Assembly (NCBI GenBank): GCA_029851415.1
Contig: CM056742.1
Location: forward strand, 52,802,954-52,866,953
From: Eretmocerus hayati
Taxonomy: Eukaryota; Arthropoda; Insecta; Hymenoptera; Aphelinidae
Direction of reading: 5' to 3'
Length of the DNA: 64,000 nt
Position 1 is the first letter of the stretch; each line of letters opens with the position of its first letter. Of the stretch, positions 46,362 to 59,412 are shown piece by piece. A model generated the notes under the pieces. The model did no database searches. It saw only the letters and a program-made list of their open reading frames with translations, and had not been told where the DNA came from. The translations under genes and the position numbers were made by a program.

Positions 46362-47750
46362 TGAACACCCAATTCCCCGGAGCTTGACCCTCGAAGACCC
46401 ATGGATAGGCTAGTGGAGTGGGAAAATTCTGGATTCGTATAGAAATGAAAATCTTACTTGCGAGAGTATTTCCTAGCTTCCTCCTCATTGTAGAACTAGA
46501 AATCATATGAAGAATTTTAGTGGAACATGAGCTTAACATGAATGCGCTGAAGAGATGATCTCCATCGGAATCAATTTCCCCCCGGTTAGCGCAAAGTATA
46601 AAATTAGGAGGATTTCGATACTTGAAAATGAGGATCTTAGGAATCTTAAAGGGAAAAGTTCAGCATCGTACTTAACTAAAGCGAAAGTAATAAATCTGCA
46701 GCATGTTTGGGGAAGGAGCTGAAGCTCCTGTGAGGTGGGTAACCGCCCAGAGTGTAACGACCCGTCGACTCTGGTTAGGGACACCGTACCCGGAATTGGC
46801 CCATATACAGTAGAAGTGAACCTCGCTCTGAGACTGGTGCTTGGTGTTGCTATGGCCCTTTCCGCTTCGTCGAGGGAGGCCGAGCCACACAGGCACCCCG
46901 GTCCCCCGTCAGCGAGAGCGCAAAATTTACATAGCTCTGCGACAGCCGCAATACCCCGAAACTAGGTGAGAGGCAGGCGTCTTTCGAGGAATCATGGTGA
47001 ATTCTGTGCCCTTGGATGCATGTTCACATATGAGAGTTTACACGGAACTTTTAACTTTTGTCTTACTGCAGTGTTTCAGGGGTACTCTGAATTATTGGGA
47101 GTGTGCAGAAGTGGTATTGTATAGTATTTGGCATCATTCAATATGGATCACTCTTTTTTGTTGGAACGCATCCTGCTCTGTGAATTGCAGACCGCAAAAG
47201 ATGATTTTTGGGTAGTTTATGAACGAACCAACGCGATTTTTGGAATTGAAAATGCTGTAACTAAAATACCTATCTCTCAAATACTTTCCTGGAATGATAT
47301 TGCATCCATCTACTGAACTTATATTCTGAGAGAAGGTTCGATTCAGAGGTGTGCGCTGATTTGGCTCTGATATTAGCTCTCATTTTTCGATGTAACCGAG
47401 TTTTGAGGAAAAATTTTCCTTGGCTATTGTTTACGAAAATGGTGAAATACCTTGTGCGAAACGGGAAATTTAGCGATGAGTTTGCAAAGTTGAAAAGGAG
47501 GAAAATTGGATCCCGTTCGCTTTGTAAGTGTGCCTTGATCCGGACAAATTTGATAGAGCTCCAAAGCTCATGAAGTGATCGACCCACTGGCTTATGGTCA
47601 TTTTTTGATGGCGTCTCAGGAGACGTAAAGCACAGGATTAGAATCTTGTGCTCTTTCATCTTCATCACAGAAAGGATATAACCGCACTGATAAGGAGAGC
47701 TAAGGAGAAATATTCGGATCCCGATAGTAAGGTAGATAAGCCTCTAAATG
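46362..47750. other. gene-free DNA with a GC-rich island
   Basis: 46690-46965 is markedly GC-rich compared with its surroundings and may be a transposon remnant; no protein similarity recognised. The rest holds only short frames of doubtful value. Confidence 0.35.
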
Positions 47751-47753
47751 TGA

Positions 47754-47754
47754 T

Positions 47755-47828
<74 letters not shown>
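47754..47828. repeat. (TG)n microsatellite
   Basis: About 75 bp of pure TG. Confidence 0.95.
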
Positions 47829-47829
<1 letters not shown>

Positions 47830-49131
47830 TGGCATCGAGAACTTCTGGATTTCTACTCAGTATCCGGCTGGAATATGAACAAAATAACACCACAATATAC
47901 TCTAGAAATGGAAATGAGACTCATAGCTTGTGCCTCGATTTTGGAAATTTACATCGAATTTCGGGAAAATCAATGATAAAATTCATCTCAAAGCCGAGTC
48001 AGGCGAAATATAATCCCTACCAATCGCTTTGACAATGTTTTGGATAGAATCTATTTGATTGAAGTTGATTCACGAATGTTTCAAGAGTCGAATTCCGTAC
48101 TTGTCATTCTGAACTAGATACCTTGGCTTGGAAGAGAGTGGAACGACTTTTTTGACAAGTTTTCAAGGTCTAAGAATCACATGAAACCCATTTCAAACGT
48201 GTGCGATGAAAATGTTTTTCTTCTATTCCGGAGGTTCAATAGTAAGAAGTTCCATGGGAACTTCCATACGGGCTTGAAAGCACAAAATTCGACACCAGTA
48301 ATGCGTCGTGGCGGAGCTGCTCTTCGGGGACTCACCGCGAGGCCTATATGATTCGTCCAGAGTTCTAGAGGACCCCCCGGCCTAGCGGTGCCCAGATGGA
48401 TGATCTCCCCACCGCGGAAAGGCACCGGCGCACAGTGAGAAATCGAGGCGAATTCCTCGCCATTAGCGCTATGCTTTTGGATGACTGCTAGCGACCACGA
48501 CTTTGCTTTGATTTCTCACTGTGCGGCGCACAGTGGGGGAAGAAATTTGCAAGTTGGCACATTTATGCTCCTCCACTGAACAGGCGATATTGAGATTCCT
48601 CAAGTAGTCAAATTCTAGGTTTCTTCATGCAGAAGATAAATCTTTTTCCCCCGGAAGTCGCTTAGATTTCATAAGATGGTGGTATTCATCAGAACAAGAA
48701 AATCGGCTGAAAACACATAACACGTTCACTGCGACGCTGAAAATCGCAGTTCCTATCCTGCGTGCAACGGGTCCCACCGGTGGGACCCATTGAATGGGAT
48801 ATCCAACATCGCCACACTCAGAGAAGGATGCGCGGGTCTTACCGGTAGGATCCGTTGCAGCGATGGTGTGAGAGGTGTGAGTGGAAGAGGAAGCAATTTA
48901 AGGCATTACTCATGGGGAACAAAGTTGTTGCATTTTTCAAGACAAATGTTTTGGTTGCCTGAGTTTTCCCAAAACTCTCTCTTAGGGAGGTTCATGTGGT
49001 TTTCAAACACTTCTCTAAGGGCGTGTCTCCAATTCACGTGCATGCCATCCCACGGCGTACGACACGGCGCACTATGGTCGCCACATTCCATCTCTGGCCA
49101 AAAATCGCTTCAAAATTGGTTCCAAGCTATC
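47830..49131. other. gene-free DNA with small hairpins
   Basis: A hairpin at about 48428-48526 has arms GCGCACAGTGAGAAATC and its complement. A perfect 20-bp palindrome centred on ACCGGT is at 48769-48788. No gene. Confidence 0.45.
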
Positions 49132-51461
49132 CCCCACTGAAAATGCTCACGTACGGCGGGACGTGCAGCGGGACGTACCGTCGGACGTCCGGCGGGTGGT
49201 GACCGATATGGTCGATTTCCTTACCCCCCGCCGCACGTCCCGTCTGACGTCCCGCCGTACGTTCCATAAATAGAAAGTGAGTGGCAAAATTGATTCTTTG
49301 GGATGCATCCTAGAAAGACTAAGATGAGATACCGGATAATACTGGAGTAACGTATCATGTACGGCGTAGTAGATTGAAGGTATACTCGAGTGAATCGAAC
49401 ATTGAACAGTTACCACCCCTTTGTCAAACATAGTGATATGAATTAGTCATCATTCATGAGGTGAGAGCTATTCTGTCCGAATGAGTGCGACAAACCAGAC
49501 CTTGAAGATAAACAAATCATCAATCATAAGTTGATGAATTATGTATCAAATCATATGTTCTCAAATTGAGGGAGAAACGCGAATTTAATCATCAGTAACC
49601 TCATTATCCACATTCTGGGGTCTGAGAAGAAATTTTTGCATTCATTTCTGGTATTGTATCTCGCGGAAAATAAGAATCGCGATTTTAGATAATGTTCCTC
49701 ATTTCATTTAATCATATCTCACAGATCATGTGCATGCAAATGCATCGTTATATAAATGAATCACAAGAAAATAAATGGATCAATCAACAGATTCAGATGA
49801 CACAATATATAAAAATCACGTATCACAATAGATCGCATGTGTAAATAAATCAATGAGAGCTCTCTGGTAACAGGTTCTCCATGAGTATGAGTCAAGAATT
49901 CTCAAGGAGATGAAAATCTTATCGCACGGCACAATCGTGTCACTACGGTTTCCAACTATGATTGGGGAAATATATCTCAAGTATACGGTATTCACTATGT
50001 TGATTATTCCGGAAAGACCCGCTGTCACCCCACTAAAAATGGGCGGCCGCCCAGGCGGGCACCAGGGCGGCCGCCCGGGAGGTAGCATGAAACCAATGAT
50101 AGAGTCGGCCGCCCGGCCCCAAATTTTTTTTTTTTTTTTTTTTTGAAAAATTGATTTTCATATTCATGTTTTCCCGAAATCCCGAAAGATTCATGGTATA
50201 TGCAGTACATGATGATTACAACTGAATTCGTTTGTTCACATTGGATCTATCCCTTGATATGAAGGGTACTATTACATGGTGTTGTTATCATACACTTATA
50301 GAGTTTGTTGCATTGTAAGTATATTATATATGTACAATCACTGATCAATGATCGATAAGCCATATTCGCGATAACCTTTTGAGCTGACCGGCTCGAGAAT
50401 ACAGAAAAGTTGCTCGTGAGAATGGAAGTAACAGTAGCTCAATCCAATATCATCTACTTTCACAAATTATTTCTCAAAAATAATAAAAAGGAGCATCATA
50501 ACTCTCCCACCAAAATTCGAATAGACTATTTCCCAACAAATTCCATCGGAAAGTATCAATTGAAGGGAGACATACTCTGAATTCTGAAAATTACACGAAA
50601 CACTCTTTATTGAAGAGGTGTAGAACTGGAGGGAAATTCCTACCATGACTATCATCATCATGACATCAGTAAATTAGATTATTTGGCGTTGCCACTATAA
50701 CATCTTCCTACCGCAAGTTCCTCGAGTTGGAAGTGGTGAAATTGACCCTCTGAGAAAAGATTTAAGAATAGCAGAGGAGTTATACTGGATGATACTGAAT
50801 CAACGTGTTGGATACTGCATGCGAAATCGATGATATACTCGAGAGAATTAATCACCAAGATATGATTTCAATTGTTTAGACTAGAGTAGAGGGAACAATT
50901 TGAGAGGAGCAAACGGAAACGTTGCTTCTATAACTAACACCAAACGGCTTTCCATACGATTTGTCGATTATAGTCAAGAGAAAACATGATCCATGGGATG
51001 AACGCTGTTCCACGCAGATAAGCGGTACAAATGATAAATGACATCTCAAATCATCAGTTTATGGATCATACATCGAAACAATTGTACTTAAATTGGAGAA
51101 GAAATACGAATTCTGTTCTTAGTCGAGTATTTACGAAATCCTTGCACCCATCAGCTCATTTATGTCATTCGATGAAACTAGAAAACAATTTTCTAATGAT
51201 ACGCCGTACCCGATACGTTACTCCAGTATTACCCGCTATCTCTTCTCGGTCCTTCTTAAATGCACTCCGAAGAAGTCAATTTTGCCACTCACTCTCTAGT
51301 TACGGAACGTACGGCGGGACGTGCAGCGGGACGTCCGGCGGGAGGTAAGGAAATCGACCATATCGGTCACCACCCGCCGGACGTCCGGCGGTACGTCCCG
51401 CCGCACGTCCCGTCTGACGTTCTGCTGCACGTCCCGCCGTACGTGAGCATTTTCAGTGGGG
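49132..51461. mobile_element. 2.33-kb inverted-repeat element with 12-bp GC-rich subterminal repeats
   Basis: Ends CCCCACTGAAAATGCTCACG and CGTGAGCATTTTCAGTGGGG are inverted. Just inside, 12-bp units of the type ACGTNCNGCGGG are tandemly repeated, four in a row on the left (from about 49149) and more than four on the right (51305-51450). Arms continue for at least 400 bp with similarity such as CAATTTTGCCACTCACT and GATACGTTACTCCAGTATTA. No transposase. A GC-rich fragment with GGGCGGCCGCCC palindromes followed by (T)n lies at 50027-50145 and may be a nested insertion. Confidence 0.7.
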
Positions 51462-51629
51462 TCGGGATGAATCAAACGGCATTCTCTTCGTAATCGACAG
51501 GGCTAGGAGGAGTGCTAATCTGAATTTGTCTCAGACAGAGGGGGTGGGGAGGGGGATGTCGTTGAACGCGGAATGGGGTTGAAGATCGATATTTCGCCGG
51601 AACGGAACTCACGCGTGGCGAGTCAGTAG
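51462..51629. other. short spacer
   Basis: Nothing recognised. Confidence 0.3.
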
Positions 51630-54235
51630 TTCTAATGCCGATCTGCAATCACTTGAAGTACCTTTGAGAGGGAGATGACAGTATTGTAAGCCCAACCCCA
51701 AGGCTGAGAATCGACGAAATCAGCTCTGAAATCGATTCTGAGCTGAGAAGAGGTGATAAATGCTGCGAATTAGTCGATTATACTAGATTCTGAGTCAAAA
51801 TTGATTCTACTGCCAACTCTCAATTCTTTTCAAAACATCCCTTCATCGATTCTCAGAATTTTGAGTCTAGGCCCAGCTCTGAGAATTGCTGCGGGGGATT
51901 TCGAGATCGGTCCAGACTTACTTTGTGGCGGGATTGTCTCTTCAGATCTGAAGGAATATTCGAGATGATCGATTTTAGCTCAGAATGCGATATGCTGCCA
52001 GATGAAAAAGACTCTGGGTGTATTTCTAGAGCATTGAACATAATTTTTGGCCTGTTCTCGAGTCTGGAAATTACCGCAAAGGGACTTGAGATCAATATTC
52101 GTACAGGAAAGGCTGCCTGACCGCGCAGAATATTAGATGAACTGTAATTTCTAGGTGGAGAAATAGTGTACTGCCCATCTGTAATAACTTGGAGTACTTT
52201 TTGAGAGTGGAAAACAGTATTTTGAGTTCAAACTCATGTATGGGAATCAACGCAATCAGCTCTGAGGTCGATTCTGAGCCGTGAAAAGGTGACGAGCCTT
52301 GATAATCAGTCGGGTATAGTGAATTCTGGGTCGAATCTAATCCTACTGCCGATTCAGAACCCGTTTCAACACATTCTTCCCTAAATTTCCAGAATTTTGA
52401 GCCGGAACACAGCTATAAAAATTGCGGAGGGAGGATTTGAGATCGATTCTGATCTATTTTGTGGCAAGAATGTCTGTTGAGATATGACAGTCATCCGAGA
52501 ATGATCGATCGTACCACAGAATTCGATGTGCTGCCAGGTCAGTCACATTTTTAGTGGGATTGTAGAACATTGGATAGAATTTTGAGCCTAATCTCAAGCC
52601 GAGAAATTGCCGTGAAGGGATTCCAGATCAATATTCGTCAAGAGAAAACTGCAGAAAGGTGCAGATTATTCAAGAATCGGTGAGTTCTAGGTGACGAATA
52701 AATATATTGCCGATCTACAATGACTCGGGTACATTTCAGAGATGCGAAACGAAATTTTAAGCCAGAGCTCAGGTCGGAGAGTCACCGCAATTCGCTCTGA
52801 GACCGATTCCGGACCGAGGAACGGTGATGAGCGCTGCGTATTCGTCGAGAAAAGTGGTTTCTAGATAGAAAACCTCTCTGCTGCTACCAGAAGAAGCTTC
52901 CTCGTGCATTTCACCATCACTCGCCAGGATTTTGAGCCCAAGCACGGCTCTCAAAATTTCCGTGGACGAGTTTGAAATCGAATTCGATCTCTTTCGAGTC
53001 GCGAAAGTCTTATTAGCACAGGTTTCGATCAAGAATGGCCGATCTTAGCTCGGATTTTGATATGCTGCCGAGTCGAACAAACTTTGAATGAATTCCTCAA
53101 GTGCTGATCAGAATTCAGAGCCTGATCCGATGTCGAGAAATTACTGCCGAGAGATTCGAGAACGATATTCGTCCAGAAAAAGCTGTTCAGCAATGCAGAT
53201 TATCTAAGGAATGATGATTTTTCGGCGATAGAAATTATACTGCCGATCAAAAAAACTCGCAGTACATGCGGAAGATGTTAGGCAATGTTTCAAGCCCAAC
53301 TTCGTGTCTGAGAATCACTGCAATCAGCTCTGGGTTGAGTCTGAGCGAAGGAAAAGCAATGAAAGGCGCGTATCAGTCGCGAATGATGGTTTATGAGTCA
53401 AAGGCAGTCCTGCTGCCAACCCAAGAACCTGTTTCCTGCATTATACTACAAATCCTCCGGATTTTGAGCCCGAACACGTCTCTGAAGACAGCTGTGGTTG
53501 AGTTTGACATCAATTCCGATCCGATTTACCTGTCAAGAACGTCTCTCCAGCACCGACATGAATCAGAGATAACCGATTTTAGATCGGAAATCGATATGCT
53601 GCCGCTTCGAAAACACTCGAGGTGAATTTGTTGAGTATTTAGCTAAATTTTGACCTTAATCCGTAGGCCAGGAATTGCCACAAGAAAATTTGGAAACAAT
53701 ATTCGTCCAGAAGAAGCTGTCGAGTAATACAGATTATTCGAGGAATGATGATTTCTAGGTTGAGAAAAGATATACTGCCGATCCACAAATACTTGCAGTA
53801 CATGCGGGAGATAATAGGCAATATTCCAAGCCGAACCCCGTGTCTCAGAACCACTGCAATGAGCTCTGGATTGAGTCTGAGCAAAGGAAAAGCGATGAGT
53901 GGCGCGTATGAGTCGCGGATAATGGTTGATATGTCGGAGACAGTCCTACTGCCATCCCAAGAACCTGTTTGATGCGTTGTACTACAAATTCTCCGGATTC
54001 TGAGCCCAAACGTGACTCTGAGAACAGCCATGGTTGAGTTTGACATCGATCCTCATCCGATTTCCCTGTCAGGCGCGTCTCTCAAACTCTGGCATGAATC
54101 AGGGATAACCGATTCTAGATCGGAAATCGATATGCTGCCGGAAAATGGTAGTTTTCTGGCAGAGCAATACCAATTTTGTTATCGCATAAATCCAGCGGAA
54201 CGTTTTGACGATCTGATATTACTGCCAGAATGAAT
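51630..54235. repeat. about 535-bp tandem satellite, five diverged units
   Basis: The anchor CTGCCGATCTNCAA occurs at about 51634, 52171, 52707, 53240 and 53775 (spacings 537, 536, 533, 535). Each unit also holds a GCTCTGAGNTCGATTCTGAGC-like segment. Units are diverged enough that short frames open by chance. Confidence 0.75.
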
Positions 54236-56139
54236 GAATCGAACCAGGATGTTTCAAACGCCTCAACACTCGATAGAGTTACAATCACATGACGACAATT
54301 CTCCCACGAAAGCTACCTACTCTCTGCTCGAAAATACACCGATGATTGGATTATAATAATCCGAAATTTTTTTGAGAATATTTATACAGATTGATACAAT
54401 AACAAGGTCATCCATGTGAGGTCTGACAGCAATACCACGTATCAATGGAGTCGTATTGGTCGAACGGTAATTTCATTCCCAGTATAGGTTATGTTGCAAT
54501 ATTATGAAATTGAGCCGAATAGTCGCACTATACGAAAATCCACCCGATACTCATCAATTTCCTCTCACTAGTACATGGAGATGGAACAATTCGACATTCT
54601 CTTTGAACTGAAGGGAATTTGATATTTAGAATCGGGGACGTATACAACGGAACCAACTGCCCGAACCAAATTTCCATACGGTGTTGAGTTCAACTATGAG
54701 ATTTTATGTGGATATACGTTTATGTTCCAGTGTATACGTACTTTGAAAGCTGAAGACGCCTTACATACAGTTGAATAAGCTCATGTCCATAAGCTTGCAC
54801 TCTATGTACGAGCTCGGTCCCTCAGTCCGCAATTCACTGATGTATTGGAACTTGAAATATATGGAAATGTATCAATGAGCTGTAAAGTAATGTTATTAGT
54901 CCCATGATTCCTTTCCGAAGACCAAAATCTATTGTGAAACGTGGCCTAAGTTTCGGTTTCTTACGTAAACTTGTGTGTTTTGAACACTGCTATTTTGTCG
55001 ACCAAGACTTCGGCAACCCCCACTAAATTTACATTGCTCAACAGCTCTTTCAGGCTGAATATTCATCTTGAATCTTTCTCTGGCAATTTTCACACCGTAT
55101 CTCTAGCTTAGACATCTGCTGGACAGTCCCGGTATTGAAACGAAGATGATCTTGGATGGCATGAGAAGTATCTTACACTGACGTATTGGCTTTTCAAAAT
55201 GCTTTTGTAAATCAAATGGGATTTGTTTTTGAGATGAGTGTTTTGATGGAATTGTAATTTTCTAAAAAAAAAAAAAAAAAATATGTTTCTAATAAAAATT
55301 TCATCAAATACGAGTCTAATATGTGTAAGTTTGTACTCGAAAAAATGACCTCTCACAGCTCCACAGAGTGAAATCTTATATTCTGACTTTTTTGTATATG
55401 AGTAGTTTTGCCAAAACTTCGTGATTGCGGGGTGATAATGTGTTAGTGCTAAATTTCACTTTGGAGGTTTTAAGATGTATTTTTACCTTTTGAAACATCT
55501 GAAGTATGAATAAATTTGCCCACGAACGTAAATTTTCCCACTCATAGATACCATGAGAATAACATGGAGAGACACGGTGGCGTCACACGGACATGACATT
55601 TTGAGGCGCGGCACGGACTTGACATTTTGACACCAAAATTCATCCCACGGTCAAACGGTTCCAGTTATAGTCTTGAGATTCGATGGAGGTACATTTGGCT
55701 ACCAAATACTTTGAAAAAAGCCAATTAGGACTTATAGAATTCCGCGTTTGAGGGTTGCTCATTAGCGCACGGATGTGACATAAAAATAAAATAATGTGCG
55801 TGGCGACCACGTACGTAGGAAGGTGAAACCACTTGAGCGCGGGTTGAGATCTCTCACATTTTCAAATAAAATATAACCAGTAACTATGTGATAGGATGTC
55901 CCACAATCTCAAGTGAAGGGGATGCCTCTATCGGCTGATATTGTGGTTGAGTGATTGATCTAGCCATATTTCCATTGCCTAAAGATGACTGAGGATTATG
56001 AAATAGTTCTTAGATTGAAAAGTTGAATGTATTGTCCAAGTTTGAAATGTTCTGAATTTCTGAATTTTATTTGTAGAATATTGGCAAATTTCTCACCTTG
56101 ATGAATGCATTTTGATTGTCGAATACAGTTCACGTAAGT
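54236..56139. other. 1.9 kb without recognisable genes
   Basis: AT-rich; a 17-18 bp poly(A) run at about 55264. No domain-bearing frame. Confidence 0.4.
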
Positions 56140-56365
56140 ACGCAGCCAAAATTGGCAAACTAATCACCGTAATCCCTCATCCAAATCAATAAACTGGTTT
56201 AAGTAAATTGAGAAGTTGAGTCTTAGTTTTCTTCTTTTGGATCTAAGATAACAGTTACTAGTATGCAACTTTTGGCTACGCACTCATGTAGACTATTTGC
56301 AATATTTAGAGTGCCACTCTTGAGAAGACTATGAGCGATTCCAACATTCAACTCATACATATGTA
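56140..56365. repeat. tandem repeat unit left of the Tigger insertion
   Basis: One unit of a ~250-bp repeat (GCAGCCAAAATTGGCAAACT ... CAACATTCAACTCATACATA). It ends at the TA used by the transposon; the array resumes at 58682. Confidence 0.7.
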
Positions 56366-58679
56366 CAGTGAAACCTGTGTACATTGGACACCTTCGGTGC
56401 AAGAGAAAAGTGTCCAATGTAGGCAGGTGGCCAATGTACCCAACACCGGCTGGAAAGTCACGACAAATCATGTAAACACGATGAATATGGATTATTTTTA
56501 ATATGTTGTCATCAGAATTCGTCATACATATATAAACCCTTGTTGATGCTTGAAATTATCGTCGACAATACAGTAATACTTCACACTGGTTTAAAAAAAT
56601 TGCTAATTTTTGATTGAACTGGACATTTATGGGAAAATAGTTCTTTTTCATACTCGATATTAACGTTGTACAAATCACTCATACATTGAGGTAAATGGAC
56701 GGATGCAAATTTCATAAACTCTTTCAGATGCAATTGAGCTTCTTCATAGCTAGGTACACTTGTCACATTCTCTAGAGATGAATCTTCACTATCACTGTCA
56801 TCAGAACGAACATTCCTGCTTGAACTACCAGCCAATACACTCTCTAAGATTGCGTCTGGCGAACTAAGTGATTCTTCGTGAACTTGCAAGTGATCATCAC
56901 AACCCACAATTTCTTGCGCCGAACAGATGTCTTCTCGTAACTCCGCAGGCAATGCTTCTATTATCGGGCCTAGGACATCACTAGCCGATCTCACATTTCC
57001 ATCTGCTTCCAAGCCATCGTTATTCAATTCTTGTGCAAATCCAGCTCGTTTAAAACACTTCAAAATTGTTGTGGAAGACACCTCGTTCCATGCCGCAGCA
57101 ATCCACCTCACAGCATGATAAACTGAGATGGACTTGATGAAGTTTGTTCTCTCGATACCTGTTTCCAGCTTACTGACAATGTGTTGTAGCATCAGCTTCC
57201 TATAGTTCAATTTTACATTCTGAATAATACCTTGATCAAGAGGCTGCACTTCTGAAGTCAAGTTTGGAGGCAAAAATTCTATTTTCACATTACTGAAAGA
57301 CATGGAGCATTTGTGGCTCGATGCATTATCAACAAAAATGATTATCTTCCTTCCAGCAAGTTTCATTTTTATGTTTACAATTTTAGCCCATTCTGTGAAA
57401 TAAATCGAAGTCATCCAAGCTTTCTGGTTTGATTTCCATATTACAGGTAAATTGTTTATATCAACACGATTTTCACGAAACGCACGAGGGTATGCGGAGT
57501 TACCAATCACAAAGGGTTTCAATTTTTCTCCGGTTGCGCTGCAACAAAACAATACACTCAGTCTCTCTTTGGCTAATTTCCCCCCCTTGCAAGGGTCATC
57601 TTTTGCAACATAACTTTTGCGCAAAAGTTGCCTATAGTTGATAGCTCCTTCGTCGCCATTGAATATATCACAGAGTTCGTACCCTTCCGTTTTTTCTGGG
57701 AGTTTTGACTTCCAATCCGTTGCAGCTTGCAAATCGGCATCGGCTGACTGTCCAGAAAGAGTGCAGTATTGGATGTTGTTTCTGGTCAAAAAACTTTGAA
57801 GCCACCCGTTACTCGCATGGAAGTTATCAATATTCAATGATTCTGCCACTCTCAAAGCTTTAGTTTGAAGCAGAGGCCCTGATACTGGAATATTAGCTGC
57901 ACGACACTTCGCGAAGAATTCAAACATTGCAATGTTGATACGTTCATTTTCAGTTTGTCGCAACTTTCGTTTCCTTTCACCATCACAATTTTCATTCCAC
58001 AACCGCAAAACTTTTTCACTGCCATCAGCTATATTCCCGACTGTTGATTTTGAAATTGAGAACTGTTCGGCAATTTTCCGATGACTCTGACCTTTGCTGA
58101 GTGCATCAAGCACTTCTTTTTTCTTCTCGATGGTCAACTCGTTGTATTTTCTCTTTTTGCCACGATTCATTATATTTGATCAAAACAAAAACACCAACGA
58201 AATAACGACGTTACTTGGAATGATGCTCGAAATTACACACGCTATAAATGTACGAGCGACAAGCAAATCACATGAGCGATGAGCAATAAACACGGCAATG
58301 TGAAATTGTAAACGCGTCAATGGACAGAGTTAGATACTGCGATGAGAGGGAAAGAGTGAGTAGACGAACGAGAAGGATAGTGTGAAGTCAGAAAACCGAA
58401 TAGCTGTGTGAGTGAGATGTGACAAGGAAAATGTACACTGCTCACGAATATCAAATGTATATAATTCTAAGATTGGCCAATGTACACAGTGAAAATTACT
58501 TGTTCGGTGCACGTTCATGGTGTCCAGAGTAGGCAGGTGGCCAATGTACAGAGGTGGCCAATGTACACGGATAATTTTACATAAGAAACAATGGGCTGAA
58601 ATCCGGTGCAGCGGAAAAGTGTCCAAAGTCGACAGGTGGCCAATGTACCAAGGTGGCCAATGTAACAGGTTTTACTGTA
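56366..58679 (-). mobile_element. Tigger/pogo-like DNA transposon, apparently complete
   Basis: 2,314 bp flanked by TA (56364-56365, 58680-58681). Ends CAGTGAAACCTGTGTACATT and the complement of AATGTAACAGGTTTTACTG are imperfect inverted repeats of the pogo/Tigger style. GTGGCCAATGTAC-type motifs are repeated near both ends, at least four times at 58470-58670, and are likely transposase-binding sites. It carries one intact transposase gene. Confidence 0.85.
56581..58170 (-). CDS. Tigger/pogo transposase
   Basis: 529 residues, single open frame. N-terminal psq-type helix-turn-helix (KRKYNELTIEKKKEVLDAL ... HRKIAEQFSISKSTV, residues about 5-50), a CENP-B/Tc5-type second helix-turn-helix (about 75-135, with ASNGWLQSFLTRNNI), then the DDE_1 catalytic domain. 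Catalytic acids can be read in FNGDEGAINYR (about D172), IIIFVDNASSH (about D280) and EVQPLDQGII (about D312), a D-D-D set with about 32 residues between the last two, as in Tigger. The C-terminal part is acidic and Ser-rich. It cuts and pastes the element at TA sites. All motifs are present, so activity is possible. Confidence 0.9.
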   Translation of the reverse strand: MNRGKKRKYNELTIEKKKEVLDALSKGQSHRKIAEQFSISKSTVGNIADGSEKVLRLWNENCDGERKRKLRQTENERINIAMFEFFAKCRAANIPVSGPLLQTKALRVAESLNIDNFHASNGWLQSFLTRNNIQYCTLSGQSADADLQAATDWKSKLPEKTEGYELCDIFNGDEGAINYRQLLRKSYVAKDDPCKGGKLAKERLSVLFCCSATGEKLKPFVIGNSAYPRAFRENRVDINNLPVIWKSNQKAWMTSIYFTEWAKIVNIKMKLAGRKIIIFVDNASSHKCSMSFSNVKIEFLPPNLTSEVQPLDQGIIQNVKLNYRKLMLQHIVSKLETGIERTNFIKSISVYHAVRWIAAAWNEVSSTTILKCFKRAGFAQELNNDGLEADGNVRSASDVLGPIIEALPAELREDICSAQEIVGCDDHLQVHEESLSSPDAILESVLAGSSSRNVRSDDSDSEDSSLENVTSVPSYEEAQLHLKEFMKFASVHLPQCMSDLYNVNIEYEKELFSHKCPVQSKISNFFKPV

Positions 58680-58681
58680 CG

Positions 58682-59412
58682 CAGTCGAAAGAGGCAAACG
58701 AATTACCGTAACCCCTCATCCAAACCAAAATACTAGTTAAGGCAATTAAGCAGCCGGGTCTCGGTTTTCTCCTTTTGGATGAGAGGCAACGGTTACTAGT
58801 TTGCAAGTTGTAGCTACGCACTCATGTAGACTATTTTCAACATTTAGAATACATTCATTTTGAAAACACTTTTGATAAGACTATGCTGAGTTCCAACATT
58901 CAACTCATAACACATAAGTATGCAGACAACAGTGGCAAACCAACACAAACCAAATACTGTAACCTCTCATCCAAACCCAAAAACTTGTTTAAACTGGTTT
59001 GAGACAATTGAGATGCCGGATCTCAAATCCCTTCTTTTGGAGGTGAGATAACGTTTACTAGTTTGCAACTTTTTGCTGCGTACTCTAGTAGAATATTTTC
59101 AACAGCTAGAATACATTCATCATGATGACACTTTTGATAAGACTATGAGGAATTCTGACATTCGACTTATCATACACAAGTATGCAGCCAAAAGTGAAGT
59201 GGCGAACTAATTACTGTAACCTTCCATCCAAACCCAAAAACTGGTTCAAGACAATTGAGTAGCCGCAGGTCTCATTTTTCTCCTTTTGGATGTGAGGTTA
59301 CGGTGACTAGTTTGCAACTTTTGGCTACGCACTCATGTAGACTATTTGCAATATTTAGTGACACTCTTGATAAGACTATGAGGAATTATAACATTTAACT
59401 CATGAACTGGGC
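58682..59412. repeat. ~250-bp tandem repeat, three units right of the Tigger insertion
   Basis: The anchor TAACC(C/T)(C/T)TCATCCAAACC occurs at about 58710, 58960 and 59216. Each unit contains TCTCCTTTTGGATG and GCTACGCACTCATGTAGACT. Together with the unit at 56140-56365 it forms an array split by the transposon. Confidence 0.75.

Noticed and set aside
47648..48032. Frames with long Cys-Val alternation
   Set aside because: Translation of the (TG)n tract.
48177..49140. Several 60-116 codon frames around GC-rich hairpins
   Set aside because: No domain signature and they overlap on both strands; probably chance.
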